Positions 15,601 to 25,620 of a stretch of 64,000 nt of DNA are shown in pieces (the stretch's first letter is position 1; every line of letters starts with the position of its first letter). The position numbers and the translations under genes were made by a program. The notes below the pieces were generated by a model, which worked only from the letters and a program-made list of their open reading frames with translations, was not told the origin of the DNA and did not search any database. This DNA comes from Odontesthes bonariensis (Eukaryota > Chordata > Actinopteri > Atheriniformes > Atherinopsidae), in assembly GCF_027942865.1 (NCBI RefSeq), contig NC_134513.1, positions 34,465,429-34,529,428 of the forward strand, written 5' to 3'.

Positions 15601-17445
15601 TAAAAAACATGCCGCAAATAGGCCTTACAGTAAAAAACGAGCCCACTCCACCCTCACAATCACCATCATGATGTAAACACATCAGGTCCAGCCCGTCCAC
15701 TGAGTGCTTCGAATCGTGTTAACATTGATTTCGCATTGTTTCTGGGAGACGAGAACTGAAAGGACCTCAGCAGCAACAGGAGGTTATTCTGAAGGGGACA
15801 CAGCCAAAGGTGAACTTCAAATCTGCAGAGAATATTTCTAGCTCGCTGGAAGATGAAAGAACAGGAGGGATGGGGTGCAGGGGGTGCACAGTTTGAAGAA
15901 TCTGAAACAGGAGAGCCTCCAAAGACCAACTGCATACTCTAATTCTCAGATGAACGTCTTTACAGTACCAGATGCCACAGAGACCAAACACAGTCCAACT
16001 TCTTGGGGGTTACTTTAAGAAGCATTTGACAGACCAAATAGAAGAATCATGGATGTTTGAGTCTTCTTCCTAGTTTTCTGATTGATGACCACTACTGTTT
16101 ATTGCAGCCATGTGGGATGTAGCCTATAGCGCCACCTGCTGACCACACTCCAGTCCAAACCTGCTGGTGACGTTTAAAAAGTCGACTTTAAAATTCTGTC
16201 AACGGCTGAATGGAAGAAGAAGACTAATGACCTCTTTGGCTCAGTAGGCTGCCCCATCTTTACTTTTTCTTTATCAGAGGCACACCTCACCAGCTCTGCT
16301 TTTTAAAAACAATGCCTTGAACTGGTCGTGTCGCTCCGGATGTAACTGATCCTCAGTAATAGAGCCACCGTGGAACCAGTTTTCCTGGTTGAGAGCCGGT
16401 TCTTTTGTCCTTGGAACATGAAGAACCAGTTTGTGATGAGGTTCTGGCCCCTGAACAAAGTCACCAGTTTCCTAAAACCAGCTATTTAGCCAAGACACAA
16501 GATGAAAGTGTTAGACCATTTTCCTGGGATCTCTCTCTTGAAAGCACCCGGAGGCTTTTACCGTCACCAGGAAACACCAGGAAAAGCTGGTGTGTCACAA
16601 CTGAAATATTAAGCTGCTGACAGGTCAAACATCTTCTGATTGAACACCAGAGAGTCCCTCTGTTCCTTCACTTTTTAGAAAAACAGAAACAGCATCACTC
16701 AAACAAGCACCATAAGGTTTGTGTTGAGCATTAAGTTCATCTAAAATGACTTTGTGGAGCTAAACATTAACTGACATGGGCCATTTGGTTTGAATGGGGA
16801 GCCTCCCAGCATGTATGGGGAAATGCAAGCAGGTGAAGCAACTGAATCAAACTTTCACTCAAAGAATTATACAAACAGTCACTACTGAAAAGCAGAAGCA
16901 GCTTCAAACAATATAATGTTTGTTTATAACATTTCCATCCCTCACATTCAGCTTTTAAAAGAGTTAAACCAGACTGCAGAGGAGGTGAGGCCAAGCAGCC
17001 ACGCCCTGAAACCGAGCACATGTTTGTTTGTGGAGGGAGAGGCAAAGGCATGAAAGAGCCAACAAAACCAGTTCTACACAATTTACATGACAGACGGAAC
17101 ATTACGATGTCAGAGAAGAGAGGGAAGCAACGCTAACAACTGAAAACAAGTCAAACTAAAGTGAAAAATAATCAAAACCCCACTAAAAGAAAGCCAAACT
17201 CATCTTTAGTGAACACAATAAGCTGCATCTCAGCTTCACTTTAAAACCAACAAACACTGTTAAATACACAAATTCTGCCTCAAAACTGACACAAAATTCA
17301 AATGAGATGTGTGGCTCAAACTCTCAGAAACTGGAGTGCCATCATCTCAACGTGGAGCTTTGAAGCAGGTTTTGTAGTCCAGACTCACCCAGAACAGAAG
17401 GTTGAAGAAGAAGAGCAGATATTTGACACATTTATTCACAGCCAT
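676..17445 (-). CDS. tspan8: Tetraspanin (tetraspanin-8-like), eight coding exons
   Basis: This is a four-pass membrane scaffold protein that organises partner proteins at the plasma membrane. Coding exons in transcript order are 17389-17445, 4265-4327, 3915-4034, 3454-3528, 3244-3339, 1188-1298, 939-1022 and 676-747. All have AG/GT borders and join in frame to 225 aa, a normal tetraspanin length. Exon 1 encodes [19 protein letters not shown], the usual start plus the beginning of TM1. TM2 (about 50-70) is followed by GCCGA and ENRCLLL, both family hallmarks. TM3 is about 81-98. The large extracellular loop has CCG at 140-142, further cysteines near 157, 159, 167 and 176, and two N-glycosylation sequons (NST, NLT). 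TM4 ends in [11 protein letters not shown], and the tail is short. Intron 1 is 13 kb and full of transposons. The family is certain; tspan8 rather than a close paralogue is inferred from the TM4 and tail pattern. Confidence 0.88.
1390..1969. mobile_element. Nonautonomous Tc1/mariner-like MITE in a tspan8 intron
   Basis: Termini read CACTGAAAAAA and the inverted TTTTTTCAGTG, each flanked by a TA dinucleotide (1388-1389 and 1970-1971). The interior is A/T-rich with repeated AAGTAA/TTACTT words and has no convincing ORF. It sits in the intron between tetraspanin exons 1188-1298 and 3244-3339. The class is inferred from the TA flanks and short inverted ends. Confidence 0.6.
4490..4612 (+). repeat. 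Interspersed repeat ending in AATTGAATTG
   Basis: This is one copy of a repeat seen again near 9561 (reverse), 26500 and 61005. The shared words are TTGGATTCCAATTG, TGCCTTGAGATGA and a tail of GAATTGAATTG. Its class is uncertain; it may be the 3' end of a LINE or SINE. It lies just downstream, on the other strand, of the L2 3' end in tspan8 intron 1. Confidence 0.5.
4655..5505 (-). mobile_element. 5'-truncated L2/CR1-type LINE
   Basis: The minus strand encodes about 257 codons of the C-terminal reverse transcriptase region. It begins in [14 protein letters not shown], carries the catalytic YSDDS box, then [13 protein letters not shown], and ends in [11 protein letters not shown]. This is a common fish non-LTR family of the L2/CR1 (Jockey-like) group. 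The 3' end has an AATAAAG sequence and a short (GAATT)n tandem tail at about 4655-4685, typical of these elements. The endonuclease and most of the polymerase are missing, so it is dead on arrival. It sits in tspan8 intron 1. Confidence 0.85.
5510..7895. other. Intronic DNA without recognised features
   Basis: This is part of tspan8 intron 1. The short open frames here have no recognisable domains, biased codon use or splice context. An A-run near 6856-6870 may mark an old retroposon tail. I see no gene. Confidence 0.5.
7900..8615 (+). mobile_element. 3' end of an L1-type LINE
   Basis: The plus strand encodes a C-terminal ORF2 tail. Its words [20 protein letters not shown] and [12 protein letters not shown], then [16 protein letters not shown] in another frame after a short indel, match the end of fish L1-clade ORF2. 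An A/T-rich 3' UTR follows, ending in AATAAAAATTGTTG. It is 5'-truncated and frameshifted, and lies in tspan8 intron 1. Confidence 0.72.
8625..9555. other. Intronic DNA without recognised features
   Basis: Part of tspan8 intron 1. No domain-bearing ORF, inverted-repeat element or RNA gene was recognised. Confidence 0.45.
9561..9745 (-). repeat. Interspersed repeat with TTTATTTATATAGCGCCAAA
   Basis: This copy is reverse to those near 4490, 26500 and 61005. It shares the 'TTATATAGCGCCAAA', 'TGTCATCTCAAGGCACTTAG' and 'AATTCAATTCAATTCA' words, and extends into 'TTTCCTAGCTAAGGAAACCAA', which is also present inverted near 26500. The family is widespread in fish, but I cannot assign it to a class from sequence alone. 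Confidence 0.6.
10321..10756. mobile_element. hAT-type MITE with 8-bp target duplication
   Basis: The element starts CAGGGGCGATTTTAGG and ends with the inverted CTTAGCCTCGGCCCTG. The 8-bp direct repeat CCTGACAG lies on both sides (10313-10320 and 10757-10764). The 8-bp duplication and CAGGG termini are hAT hallmarks. The interior has no transposase. It lies within tspan8 intron 1. Confidence 0.85.
10765..12830. other. Intronic DNA without recognised features
   Basis: Part of tspan8 intron 1. The ORFs at about 11171-11533 and 11481-11693 overlap on opposite strands and show no domain. I see nothing else supportable. Confidence 0.45.
12834..13760 (+). mobile_element. MITE with putative ORF start, split by a LINE (copy 1)
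   Basis: The left end reads CCGCATTCGGACA. The body matches a second copy at about 54406-55005 in fbxo15 intron 8. Shared words include GGTCCTCCTCGAATTTCG and TTACTTTAGCGCCACATTC, plus a small ORF from ATG at about 13594 that starts [20 protein letters not shown] and continues with an Arg/Glu-rich stretch. This looks like the first exon of a transposase-type gene. A 5'-truncated LINE interrupts the copy at about 12918-13427, and its right end is missing. The Harbinger-like assignment is a guess. Confidence 0.6.
12918..13427 (+). mobile_element. 5'-truncated L2/CR1 LINE inserted in a MITE
   Basis: The plus strand encodes [20 protein letters not shown] and [12 protein letters not shown], then [11 protein letters not shown] and a stop. 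This is the same C-terminal region as the LINE at 4655-5505. The 3' UTR ends with TGGGATGAATAAAGG and a (TATC)n tail. The second MITE copy at 54475 shows the uninterrupted sequence GGGGAACTGTTTCAG, which defines the insertion point here. Confidence 0.85.
14231..14859. mobile_element. MITE with CTGTGTTCGAAACCGCA inverted ends
   Basis: The left end reads CTGTGTTCGAAACCGCA, and the right end is its exact inverse, TGCGGTTTCGAACACAG. Subterminal words (ACTACTCATACTAAC against GTATGTAGTATG) are also inverted. No transposase ORF is present. I could not see a clear target duplication, so the superfamily is left open. It lies in tspan8 intron 1. Confidence 0.7.
14865..17385. other. Intronic DNA without recognised features
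   Basis: This is the proximal part of tspan8 intron 1. Many short ORFs are present, none with a recognisable domain. Regulatory elements are plausible this close to exon 1, but none can be named from sequence. Confidence 0.4.
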
Positions 17446-17540
17446 GGCTTTTCTTTTCCTTTACTCCTCACACACAGCAGCAGCAGCTTACAGGCTGAAG
17501 GCAGAGACGCAGTAAGTCAGCCTGTTTCACCTGTTTCCTT

Positions 17541-17590
17541 TCCCTCCCTCAGCTGAGACCTCCCTCCCTCAGCTGAGACCTCCCTCCCTG
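17541..17590. repeat. 20-bp tandem repeat upstream of tspan8 exon 1
   Basis: The 20-base unit TCCCTCCCTCAGCTGAGACC is present twice in perfect tandem, with a third half-unit. It lies about 100 bases upstream of the tspan8 start codon, so it may fall in the 5' UTR or core promoter. Each unit contains the E-box-like CAGCTG. Confidence 0.75.
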
Positions 17591-17599
17591 TTCTGCCTC

Positions 17600-19290
17600 C
17601 TCATCTCCCTCCCATTTTCCAACAGACCTCCCTTTTGTGACGAAGAGGACTGACAACATGTGAGCAAGGTGACTTTTGTGAGACTAAAGCATTGAGAAGT
17701 TGTCTCAACGATTACTTAGAGTACATGAGGAGGATGTAAACACATGTATGGTGAAGAAAAGGAGAGCTATACGGGATGAAAAGCAACCGAACAGCCCTGA
17801 TACAGCATCATGTGACAAAAGGCTCCGCCATGCAGTATGTTTAAAACAGTAGTATTTGTTATACCATACTCAGATGTTTAGGGTGTTAGAAATGTAACAA
17901 AAGTGTTGAGGGATAGTTTTAACAAGTGGTACAATCCATCTCAATAGAGCAGAAATGAACAGAAATGAATAACTTGGTTATATTTTCAAAATAAATAAAT
18001 AGATAGATAAAAAATTTTGAAAATATCAGAGAAAAGTAAAACCTGAACTCTTTACCTCACGAGAGCGCTGCAGTGAGAATTCAGTCACACTCACACTCAG
18101 TGGTAACGTGGATCTGAAGCACTGAAAATACAGATGTTCAGTTATATTTGACAAAAAGTGCCTCATATACTTCATCTAATGCAATTAAACAGAAGCTGTA
18201 TCCCAGATAGATCATATTAGTAAATTAAGATATGATGTAAATACTTTCTTTTATCAAAGTTCATCTGAAAGGAAAGAAAAAGGCACTGCAGTAAAAGATG
18301 TTGCAGGCTGTTCATACTCCTCCTGCTCATTTTTGTCCACATGAATCCCAGTTGGTGTCCCCATGAAAGTTGCTGCTGCAAGGAATTGTGGGAAAGAATT
18401 ATCTCTCTTTCATAAAGGATTGGTTCAATTTGTTCTGCATTCAAACAATTTCATGACATTTAAACAGTTGCAATCATGGTTGTGACTTACTGTACATTTA
18501 ACTCTGTTGGGAACCTTCTAATGCAAAACCTTTTTTTAATTTTTTTATTTCACTGGAGACCAGCATGCCGATCAGCCTGTGAGCCACACCAGGCATTTAT
18601 CCACACCTTCAAATGTGAAGCCCAAATACTGACTCTGCTCCTTTTGTCTTTGACAACCATCATGCATATATATATATTTATGTATATATCACTGTATTAT
18701 AGTACATGCCGTCCTAAACTGTAAATACCATATTTATCTATTTATGCATTGCTATTATGCTCCCATAAAACTTCTACATCTCATGGTTTATAGATGTTCT
18801 TCCTGTAAATACCTGTCCATATACGTCATAAATATGTGCCCTCTGCACAGCACATGTTATACTCTTTAAATCATTGCACACTTCTTACAAAGACACCACA
18901 TATCTGGATATTATTCTTGTTATTATCCTTGTTTTCTGTTTCATTTCAATTCTACAAACTCCATCTGTATCTCTGTACCAAGAAAACCTCATCTTTGCAA
19001 AGACAATAAAGCTTTTTCTATTCTATACGAACATATTTTCTTTTATCATAAAAACTTTAAGCAGGGATGAAATCAGTGTAGAAATCACTGTGCAGCGCAT
19101 GTTATATTTGAGCACAGACGTGAGGCAGTTAAACTGCCGTTTTATCGTAGTTTTATCTAATCCCTGAAATCGTCAATAGCTCACAGTAATAAAGCGAGAG
19201 AAGGCGCTGATCTAATCCAGCATTTGCCACTTTGTAGGACTTTGTAATGTGAGCAAGTTGAAAAGAATTCATCTTCTGCTCAGTTCAGTT
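17600..19290. other. Region 5' of tspan8; possible old LINE 3' UTR at about 18650-19030
   Basis: No gene is recognised. The segment around 18650-19030 is A/T-rich, has TATATATATATTTATG words and ends in GACAATAAAGC followed by TTCTATTCTA. That resembles the 3' UTR and tail of an L2/CR1-type LINE, but no coding part remains, so this is weak. Confidence 0.35.
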
Positions 19291-19294
19291 TCTA

Positions 19295-19628
19295 CGGAGC
19301 CCCTAAAGGGACATGGAGGGATTTTTTTTTTTTGCGAGATCTCGCAAAAGTTTTTTTCCCACGTCAGTGAACCGGAAGTAAAACAGACACAGCGATGGAG
19401 GAGCCTACCCATCATCCGTGGGAGAAGTTTATTGATTTCTATTTTAGTATTGGCCTAACAAATAAAGACATCAAATCCGTTCTTGCACGTAGACATGGCT
19501 TTGACATAAGTGAGAGACATCTGAAATCGCTGTGTCTGTTGTACTTCCAGTTCACTGACGTGGGAAAAAAACTTTTGCGAGATCTCGCAAAAAAAAAAAA
19601 ATCCCTCCATGTCCCTTTAGGGGCTCCG
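19295..19628 (+). mobile_element. Foldback MITE carrying a helix-turn-helix exon
   Basis: Both ends are long, nearly perfect inverted repeats. CGGAGCCCCTAAAGGGACAT runs inward to CTCGCAAAAG and CCCACGTCAGTGAACC, and is inverted at the right. TA flanks both ends. Between the arms an ORF from ATG at 19395 encodes WEKFIDFYFSIGLTNKDI, then HGFDISERHLKSL. This is a compact helix-turn-helix-like stretch resembling the N-terminus of integrase-type (DDE) transposon proteins in fish and invertebrates. The frame then runs into the right arm, so only a fragment is present. The superfamily is not certain. Confidence 0.7.
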
Positions 19629-20771
19629 TAAGTTCCCCCACACAAACATGACAAACATCATAAAGAAACCATTAAAGAAGTTAATGAGACATGCAGAACG
19701 TGTTTTTGGATCAAGGAGAATCCTAGAAGTAACCCAAACATTTGGCAAAAAGCAAGTTGTTTGCATCAATGAAAATGAAGCAAATGAGTCTGCTTAAATA
19801 TGAACAGCCCGACAGTCACTGCTCCTCAGAGGAAAGCTACATTCAAAGTCTATTTGTGTCATGGCTGTTTTAAAAGGCCTGCAGTTTAACAATGCTGCAG
19901 GAAACGCTGGCGTATTTTCCCAGTTTGACACATTCAGTGCAGATAAGCTGCGTTTTGATTGCTGGAAATCTTTCCAGGTATGTAGAAGGTTCTTTCTCTG
20001 ATCACCATCACTGTGTCTGGGGTCAGTTAGGTTGTACTGACAGGTCCAGAACAAACTTACAGGCTTAGACCACAGGAGAACATGGCTTAAACTGTTGGCC
20101 CCATGAAAGTTAGTTTTTGACCAAACACCTGGAAGGGAGACAACCTGTAAATGTTACACACTTGAAACTAAGAAAATCCTCCTGAAAAACAGCTGGTTTA
20201 TAGTAATACTTCCATATTCTTAAATCAGGACTTTCTCTTCAACGGATGACAAGTATTTTCTTTTCCAGCACTTGCAAAAGTGGCATCAAACCTGAAAGAT
20301 AACTCAGACAAATGTCCCTCCAGTCTGAATGTGTTAAACCCTTCCATGAACCAAATGATGAGGCCTTACCACCAGGGCCGTATTAAGTCAATGTGGTGCC
20401 CCTGGGCACTAAACCTCAAGTGCCCCTAGGCTACATTTTCAAACGTATTCATTCAAAATCAGTAACAATTAAAGCAGCATCCATCTATATACAGTATGTA
20501 GGATTATTCAAATATCTCCATTTAAAACCAATCAATTCAATTCACTATCAATCCAAACAGCATCCATATATTAAAATGTACAGATTCAAAATGTGTATCA
20601 ATTCGAAGAGCATTTGTCTATATTGAAATATATTATCAATTCAAAGAGCATCCACCTATGCAGCACTAACAACACTCCTATTATCCAGGGGGACGTCATT
20701 GCCACAGCCGTCCCAGAGCACCATAAGTTGTCTCCCCGGAATGCCAAACCACGCACACTTAAAAACTTAAT

Positions 20772-21356
20772 CAGGGTGCTTGCTCTTTTTCCAAATCAAA
20801 ATTCCAGACTTTTTCCAGACTTTTTTAAAACTGATACTTTTTTTCCCCAAGACCTTAACTTTATGTACTTGTAACTTGTGTGCCTACTGCCTACTTCAGA
20901 TTGTACCAACTGTGTTTATTAGAAATGTTAATTTTTATAGGCTAGTATTCAATGAACAAATGCATTATTCACAGTAAATTATGCTTTTACTGATGAAAAC
21001 GTTTCAAAACATGAAAATCACAAGTACATGAATTTCACATCAAACAAGTGTCACAAAAACTATCTATAAAAATGAATGGATGGATGAATGTATGTAGAAT
21101 TCAGTCTCTTCACTCACATCTCATCCCATTAGGCTAATACAGTACGTGACCAGTTAGTAAAATTATAGTTTTACAGCCTACCTTCCTATTTCTCATTTCA
21201 CAATGCCTTTGAGCATACTGTAACATTCTACCATACATTTATTTTCCATACTTTATTAAGACTTTCACACAAAATCCAAGACTTTTCAAGGTCTGGAAAA
21301 CAGTGCTTCAAAATTCCATACTTATTAAGACTTTCAAGACTTGCGCAAGCACCCTG
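20772..21356. mobile_element. MITE with CAGGGTGCTTGC ends, nested in the hAT element
   Basis: The left end CAGGGTGCTTGC is inverted at the right as GCAAGCACCCTG. The interior repeats 'CCAGACTTTTT' and 'AAGACTTTCAAG' words on both sides. The flanking 8 bases do not match, so either the target duplication has decayed or the termini are slightly off. There is no transposase ORF. Confidence 0.6.
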
Positions 21357-21817
21357 TTCATCACGGCCACAATGCGTCGCAACACCTCTCTCCAATACTT
21401 CGCCGCATCCTCTTTTTGTTGTCTGAGAACAACATTAACCGTACCCGCATTCCGTGACCTCCTGAGAAGTGAGAGCAGACACTCGCGGTGGCTTGCGCTC
21501 TTCTCGTGGGCTGTGACTGTCCGGGTCACTGCACGAAAAGAGGGATTTGTGTCACTGTGGACGGCAGTGAACATCCGAGAATTTGCCTAATTTTCGGACG
21601 CACCTGGGCGCTTGCAGACAGACAAACTTTAGGTTTGTGGAGCGAGAAAATCGTCACAAACGAACCCGACTCGCGGCGAGCTCTCACAGCAGGGTGCTAA
21701 TGGCCCAGCGATTAGCATATGAAAAGCAGTGAGAGTGCCTGGACCTCTCACTGGCCTCGCTGGTATTGGACGAAAAAGGCATGTGATTACATGTAAAAGC
21801 TCCTGTACTGTCAGTAA

Positions 21818-22358
21818 AGGCTCGTGTATACTTCGCAGCAGTGTGTCGCAGTGAGCTTGTCGCAGACACGTCGCAGTTATTTTTTATTTATGCCTTGAAG
21901 CGCTGTCTGCGCTATGTTAATCCCACGCCACAACGCAAGAGGGACAATCACGAACAAGCTAGGATTGTGGGTGTTACGGTTACGGAGGTCATTCAACAAC
22001 AATGGCGACTGGACGAATGCGCACTTTGATTGAGATGCAGCTGATCGATCTAGAAATAGAAGAAATATTGCTACTACTGGAGCTGGCAGAGAGGGAAAGA
22101 ATCGTCACGGTTAGCACGGTTAGCGTCAGCCGGTTAGCAAACCGGAAATAAGCATAGTGTAGAGCGGATGTAGAGTTGACCAATCAGAGGCCTCCTTTCT
22201 CTCCTCCCTGCGGCAATGTCTGCGGCACTGTCTGCGGTGAGTTACAATTTTGAGGAGGTGCACCAGAGTGTCTGCATAGTGTCTGCGTAGGGGGGGGCAT
22301 GTCTGTGTTAACTGCGACACACACGCAGACGACCTGGTTTCCGAGTATAAATCAGGCT
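21818..22358 (+). mobile_element. Harbinger-like MITE with TAA duplication
   Basis: Ends are AGGCTCGTGTATAC and the inverted GTATAAATCAGGCT, flanked on both sides by TAA, as in PIF/Harbinger (TWA) insertions. The interior repeats GTGTCGCAGTGAG/ACTGCGACACAC words in inverted orientation. A small ORF starts at ATG about 22002 (MATGRMRTLIEMQLIDLE, then a Leu/Glu-rich run) and looks like a captured first exon. The superfamily is inferred from the 3-bp duplication and end sequence. Confidence 0.6.
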
Positions 22359-22799
22359 TAAAGCTGACCGCCCATTGGCCCATTAGGTTAATATATGCAT
22401 ACTTTATATGGGCAAATCATTCAGCAATTATGATTAATAATTGTGATTATGATTACTAATATTCCTGGGATGTTCGTGTACTTAATATATTCACGTCACT
22501 CTTATAAGCTGCACTATGACTAGGCTAATGCAGGCATGAATGACGTGAATTTATTGAGGAAATGAAAAAGGAAACTTTTTTTAAAAAAGCGCTTTTATTG
22601 TCACACCACACAATGTACACCTTACATTGTAATAAGAACCATGTTGATAATAAAGAATTGAAAACTATATACACACACTAGCAATAGTAGGCCTAATCAA
22701 TACATCGCACGTCATAGCCTATTGGCACAACGAATCCATTACCGAACACAATCTCAAAGCTTGGGCCGTGTATACTCCCGCAGCAGTGTGTCGCAGTGA

Positions 22800-23086
22800 C
22801 CCTCTTCCTCCTTGAGCAACTTTTAACCGATGCCTTGCTGCCTCCGCCTTCAATGAAAACTCAGGCTTGCTGTAGCGGTAATTCCTCCGTATAATCTCGA
22901 AGTAGGTCTTACACGCAGCTAAAAAACAACAACAAGAGGAATGAATAAAATGACCAGTGCTTAAAAGTGTCAGTGCCAGAGCCGTGGTAAAAGTCAGCGC
23001 CGCTCACCCTCGATAGTGTCCCCGTCTACCTCTCTGAAGTTCGGACTGTTTGACACCGCCTCCTTCAAGCGACTCGTTACATCCAT
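22800..23086 (-). pseudogene. Two-exon remnant of an unassigned transposon-type gene
   Basis: On the minus strand an ATG at 23086 opens [17 protein letters not shown] and ends at a GTGAGC donor (exon about 23008-23086, phase 1). After a short intron an AG acceptor near 22920 restores the frame into ACKTYFEIIRRNYRYSKPEF and AEAARHRLK. The phase match supports a real exon pair. The block resembles small basic proteins encoded near fish DNA transposons, but I do not recognise a named domain. The reading frame then runs into repeated DNA shared with the Harbinger-like element near 21830. Confidence 0.45.
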
Positions 23087-23109
23087 ATTGTGAGGTGACA
23101 GTAGCCAGT

Positions 23110-25620
23110 AAAAACAATAGTTGAAGTTGAAAGCCTTTATTGTCATTATACACAGTAGTACAATGAGATTTAAAGAGCATCTCCTTAAAAGTGCACACAG
23201 TTTGCAAAATATAAAAGACTATACAGTAAAAAACGTATAAATACACAGGAAAAACACAAACATAATGTAACGAGCACAGACTTGAGTTCAAGAGCGACTG
23301 AAAGGGTATTGAAGATGGAGGTAGCTTGTGTCGGGTAGTGCAGTGGTCAGTGCCAATATTGTCAGTGCAGTTTATATTAGTGCATATTTGCATTGAGTAT
23401 GGTGACCGCTTTGGGGACTTTCTGGCCCGTATGGACCTGAAGCGCCTGCCAGAGGGCAACAGGTCAAAGAAATGAAAGCCAGGGTGTGTGATGTCCTTCA
23501 AGATGTTCCTGGCCCTGCTGAGACAGCGGGAGTTGTAGATGTCAGTCAAGGAAGGCAGAGGGCAGCCAGTGATCTTTTGTGCAGTGTTTGCCACCCTCTG
23601 CAGTCTCTTCCTATTGGCCTCTGTGCAGCTGGAGTGCCACACTGTCACAGCGTAGGTCAGCAAGCTCTCAATGGTGGAATGGTAGAAGGTCACCAGCAGG
23701 TGAGTGTTTAGTTGCTCCTTTCTGAGCACCCTCAGAAAGTGTAGCCGCTGCTGGGCCTTCTTGACCAGCGCTGTGGTGTTGACCGACCAGGAGAGGTCTG
23801 CAGAGAGGTGGACGCCGAGGTATTTAAAGGACTCCACTCGCTCTACACATTCGCCGTTGATGTACAGGGGGGCAGGGTCGGCTCTGTTCCGCCTGAAGTC
23901 CAGGATGAGTTCCTTGGTCTTGGTGATGTTCAGTGCCAAGTTGTTTGATTCACACCACTCCCCAAGTCTCAGGACCTCATCTCTGTAGGCCGCCTCATTT
24001 CCCCCTGTGATCAGCCCCACCACCGTGGTGTCGTCAGCAAATTTGACAATGGTGTTATCTGGGTGGGCGGGACTGCAGTCAGATGTGTAGAGGGAGTAGA
24101 GTAGTGGGCTCAGCACACAGCCCTGGGGAGAGCCAGTGCTGAGAGTGCGGGAGGAGGAGAGGTGAGGACCCAGTTTCACCTGCTGGGGTCGGTTGACCAA
24201 AAAGTCTTTTATCCAGCAGCAGGTGGATGGTGGGAGCCCCAGGTTGTGGGTGACTTTTTAGGGATCGGAATGATTATGGCAGATTTCAAGCAGGGTGGGA
24301 TGATGGCTTGTTCCAGAGACAGGTTGAAATGTCAGTGAAGACCTGTGATAGCTGGCTGGCACATGCCTTAAAGGATAAGACCGTTTTTTTGACATTGGGC
24401 CCTTGATTTCACATTATAACATGATGTTCTACTCACCCCTGCTTGTTGTTGGTCATTTGGAGCTGTTCCGAAGATATTCGCGAGGCGTCTGGCTGCTCTC
24501 TTGCGATATTCGGCCATGAAACGGTTTCCTATGGGCAAGCTTATACAGGCACAAACTATGCTGTTTATAATTTATTAATTACTGTACATTAGCACTGATA
24601 ACGTGGAGGTGCGTCGCTTACTTAAAAAAATCCGGGTTACTAATTTTGAATTTTAGCCGAATGAATAAACAGGCAGCAGGTCTGTGGGCTGTCTGTGGCA
24701 GTAGCACGACGAGGACGTCAGTAACACCCACTTTACGACAAAAAAATCAAAATTACAATAACCCGGATTTTTTTAAGTAAGCGACGCACCTCCACGTTAT
24801 CAGTGCTAATGTACAGTAATTAATAAATTATAAACAGCATAGTTTGTGCCTGTATAAGCTTGCCCATAGGAAACCGTTTCATGGCCGAATATCGCAAGAG
24901 AGCAGCCAGACGCCTCTCGAATATCTTCGGAACAGCTCCAAATGTTCAACAACAAGCAGGGGTGAGTAGAACATCATGTTATAATGTGAAATCAAGGGCC
25001 CAATGTCAAAAAACCGGTCTTATCCTTTAAGCACCTTCCCAGGTACTCCATCCGGACCTGCAGCCTTGCTGGGGTTCACTGCACAGAGCACCCGCCTCAC
25101 ATCCTGTACCTCAAGAGTGAGCGAGGGGGGGGTGCTGAGGGCTGGTGGGGGTTGTAGTGGATGTTGGAGTGGCGTGGCTGAGGCTGAGTGCTGTGTTTGG
25201 GACTCAAAGCGGGCAAAAAAGCTGTTCAGCTCCTCTGCCAACCCCACATCTGAGTCCCCGGGTGTCACAGCACAGCCTCTGTAGTTGGTGATGGTCTGTA
25301 TGCCCCGCCACACCTCCCTGGGGTTGTTGAGATGTTCCTCTATACTCCTCTTGTATTCTGCCTTAGCAGTCCTGATGCCTCTCCTCAGGTCGGCACGAGC
25401 GGCACTGTAAAAGGCTCTGTCACCTGACCTGAAGGCTGAGTCACGGGCCCGTAGGAGCATGAGGACCTGGTTCGTCATCCAGGGTTTTCGGTTTGGGAAC
25501 GCCCAGATGTTCTTTTCCACAGTGACATTCCCAATACAGTACTTGATGTAGGACAGTACTGTCTCTGTGAATGTTGCCAGGTCTTCATGGTAGAATGCAT
25601 CCCACTGTGTGCCTATGGTT
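23110..25620 (-). mobile_element. L2/CR1-type LINE, internally deleted and split
   Basis: The minus strand encodes the pre-RT and RT region. The upstream part (25020-25620) has WDAFYHEDLATF, AYRSGDR-like text and AAGPDGVPGKVLK. The downstream part (23400-24235) has [18 protein letters not shown], the catalytic FADDT box, [13 protein letters not shown] and LPSGRRFRS. The 3' end at about 23110-23170 carries GACAATAAAGG. The frame is broken by an insertion at 24372-25026, by a deletion just after IIPIPKK (about 24260), and by a frameshift near 23400. The endonuclease domain is absent. It lies inside the hAT composite. Confidence 0.88.
24372..25026. mobile_element. TTAA-flanked foldback element inside the LINE
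   Basis: Long inverted arms of roughly 270 bases start AGGATAAGACCG and end CGGTCTTATCCT, with TTAA on both sides (24368-24371 and 25027-25030). Removing the insert rejoins the LINE frame at VLK-ACA. TTAA targets are used by piggyBac and Kolobok transposons. Each arm encodes, pointing outward, MAEYRKRAARRL(A/S)NIFGTAP followed by QQQAG and a GTGAGTAG donor. That looks like a first coding exon plus splice donor, duplicated by the foldback structure. There is no transposase. Confidence 0.85.

Noticed and set aside
23472-23988. Plus-strand ORFs of 79 and 94 codons
   Set aside because: They are antisense shadows of the LINE reverse transcriptase frame.
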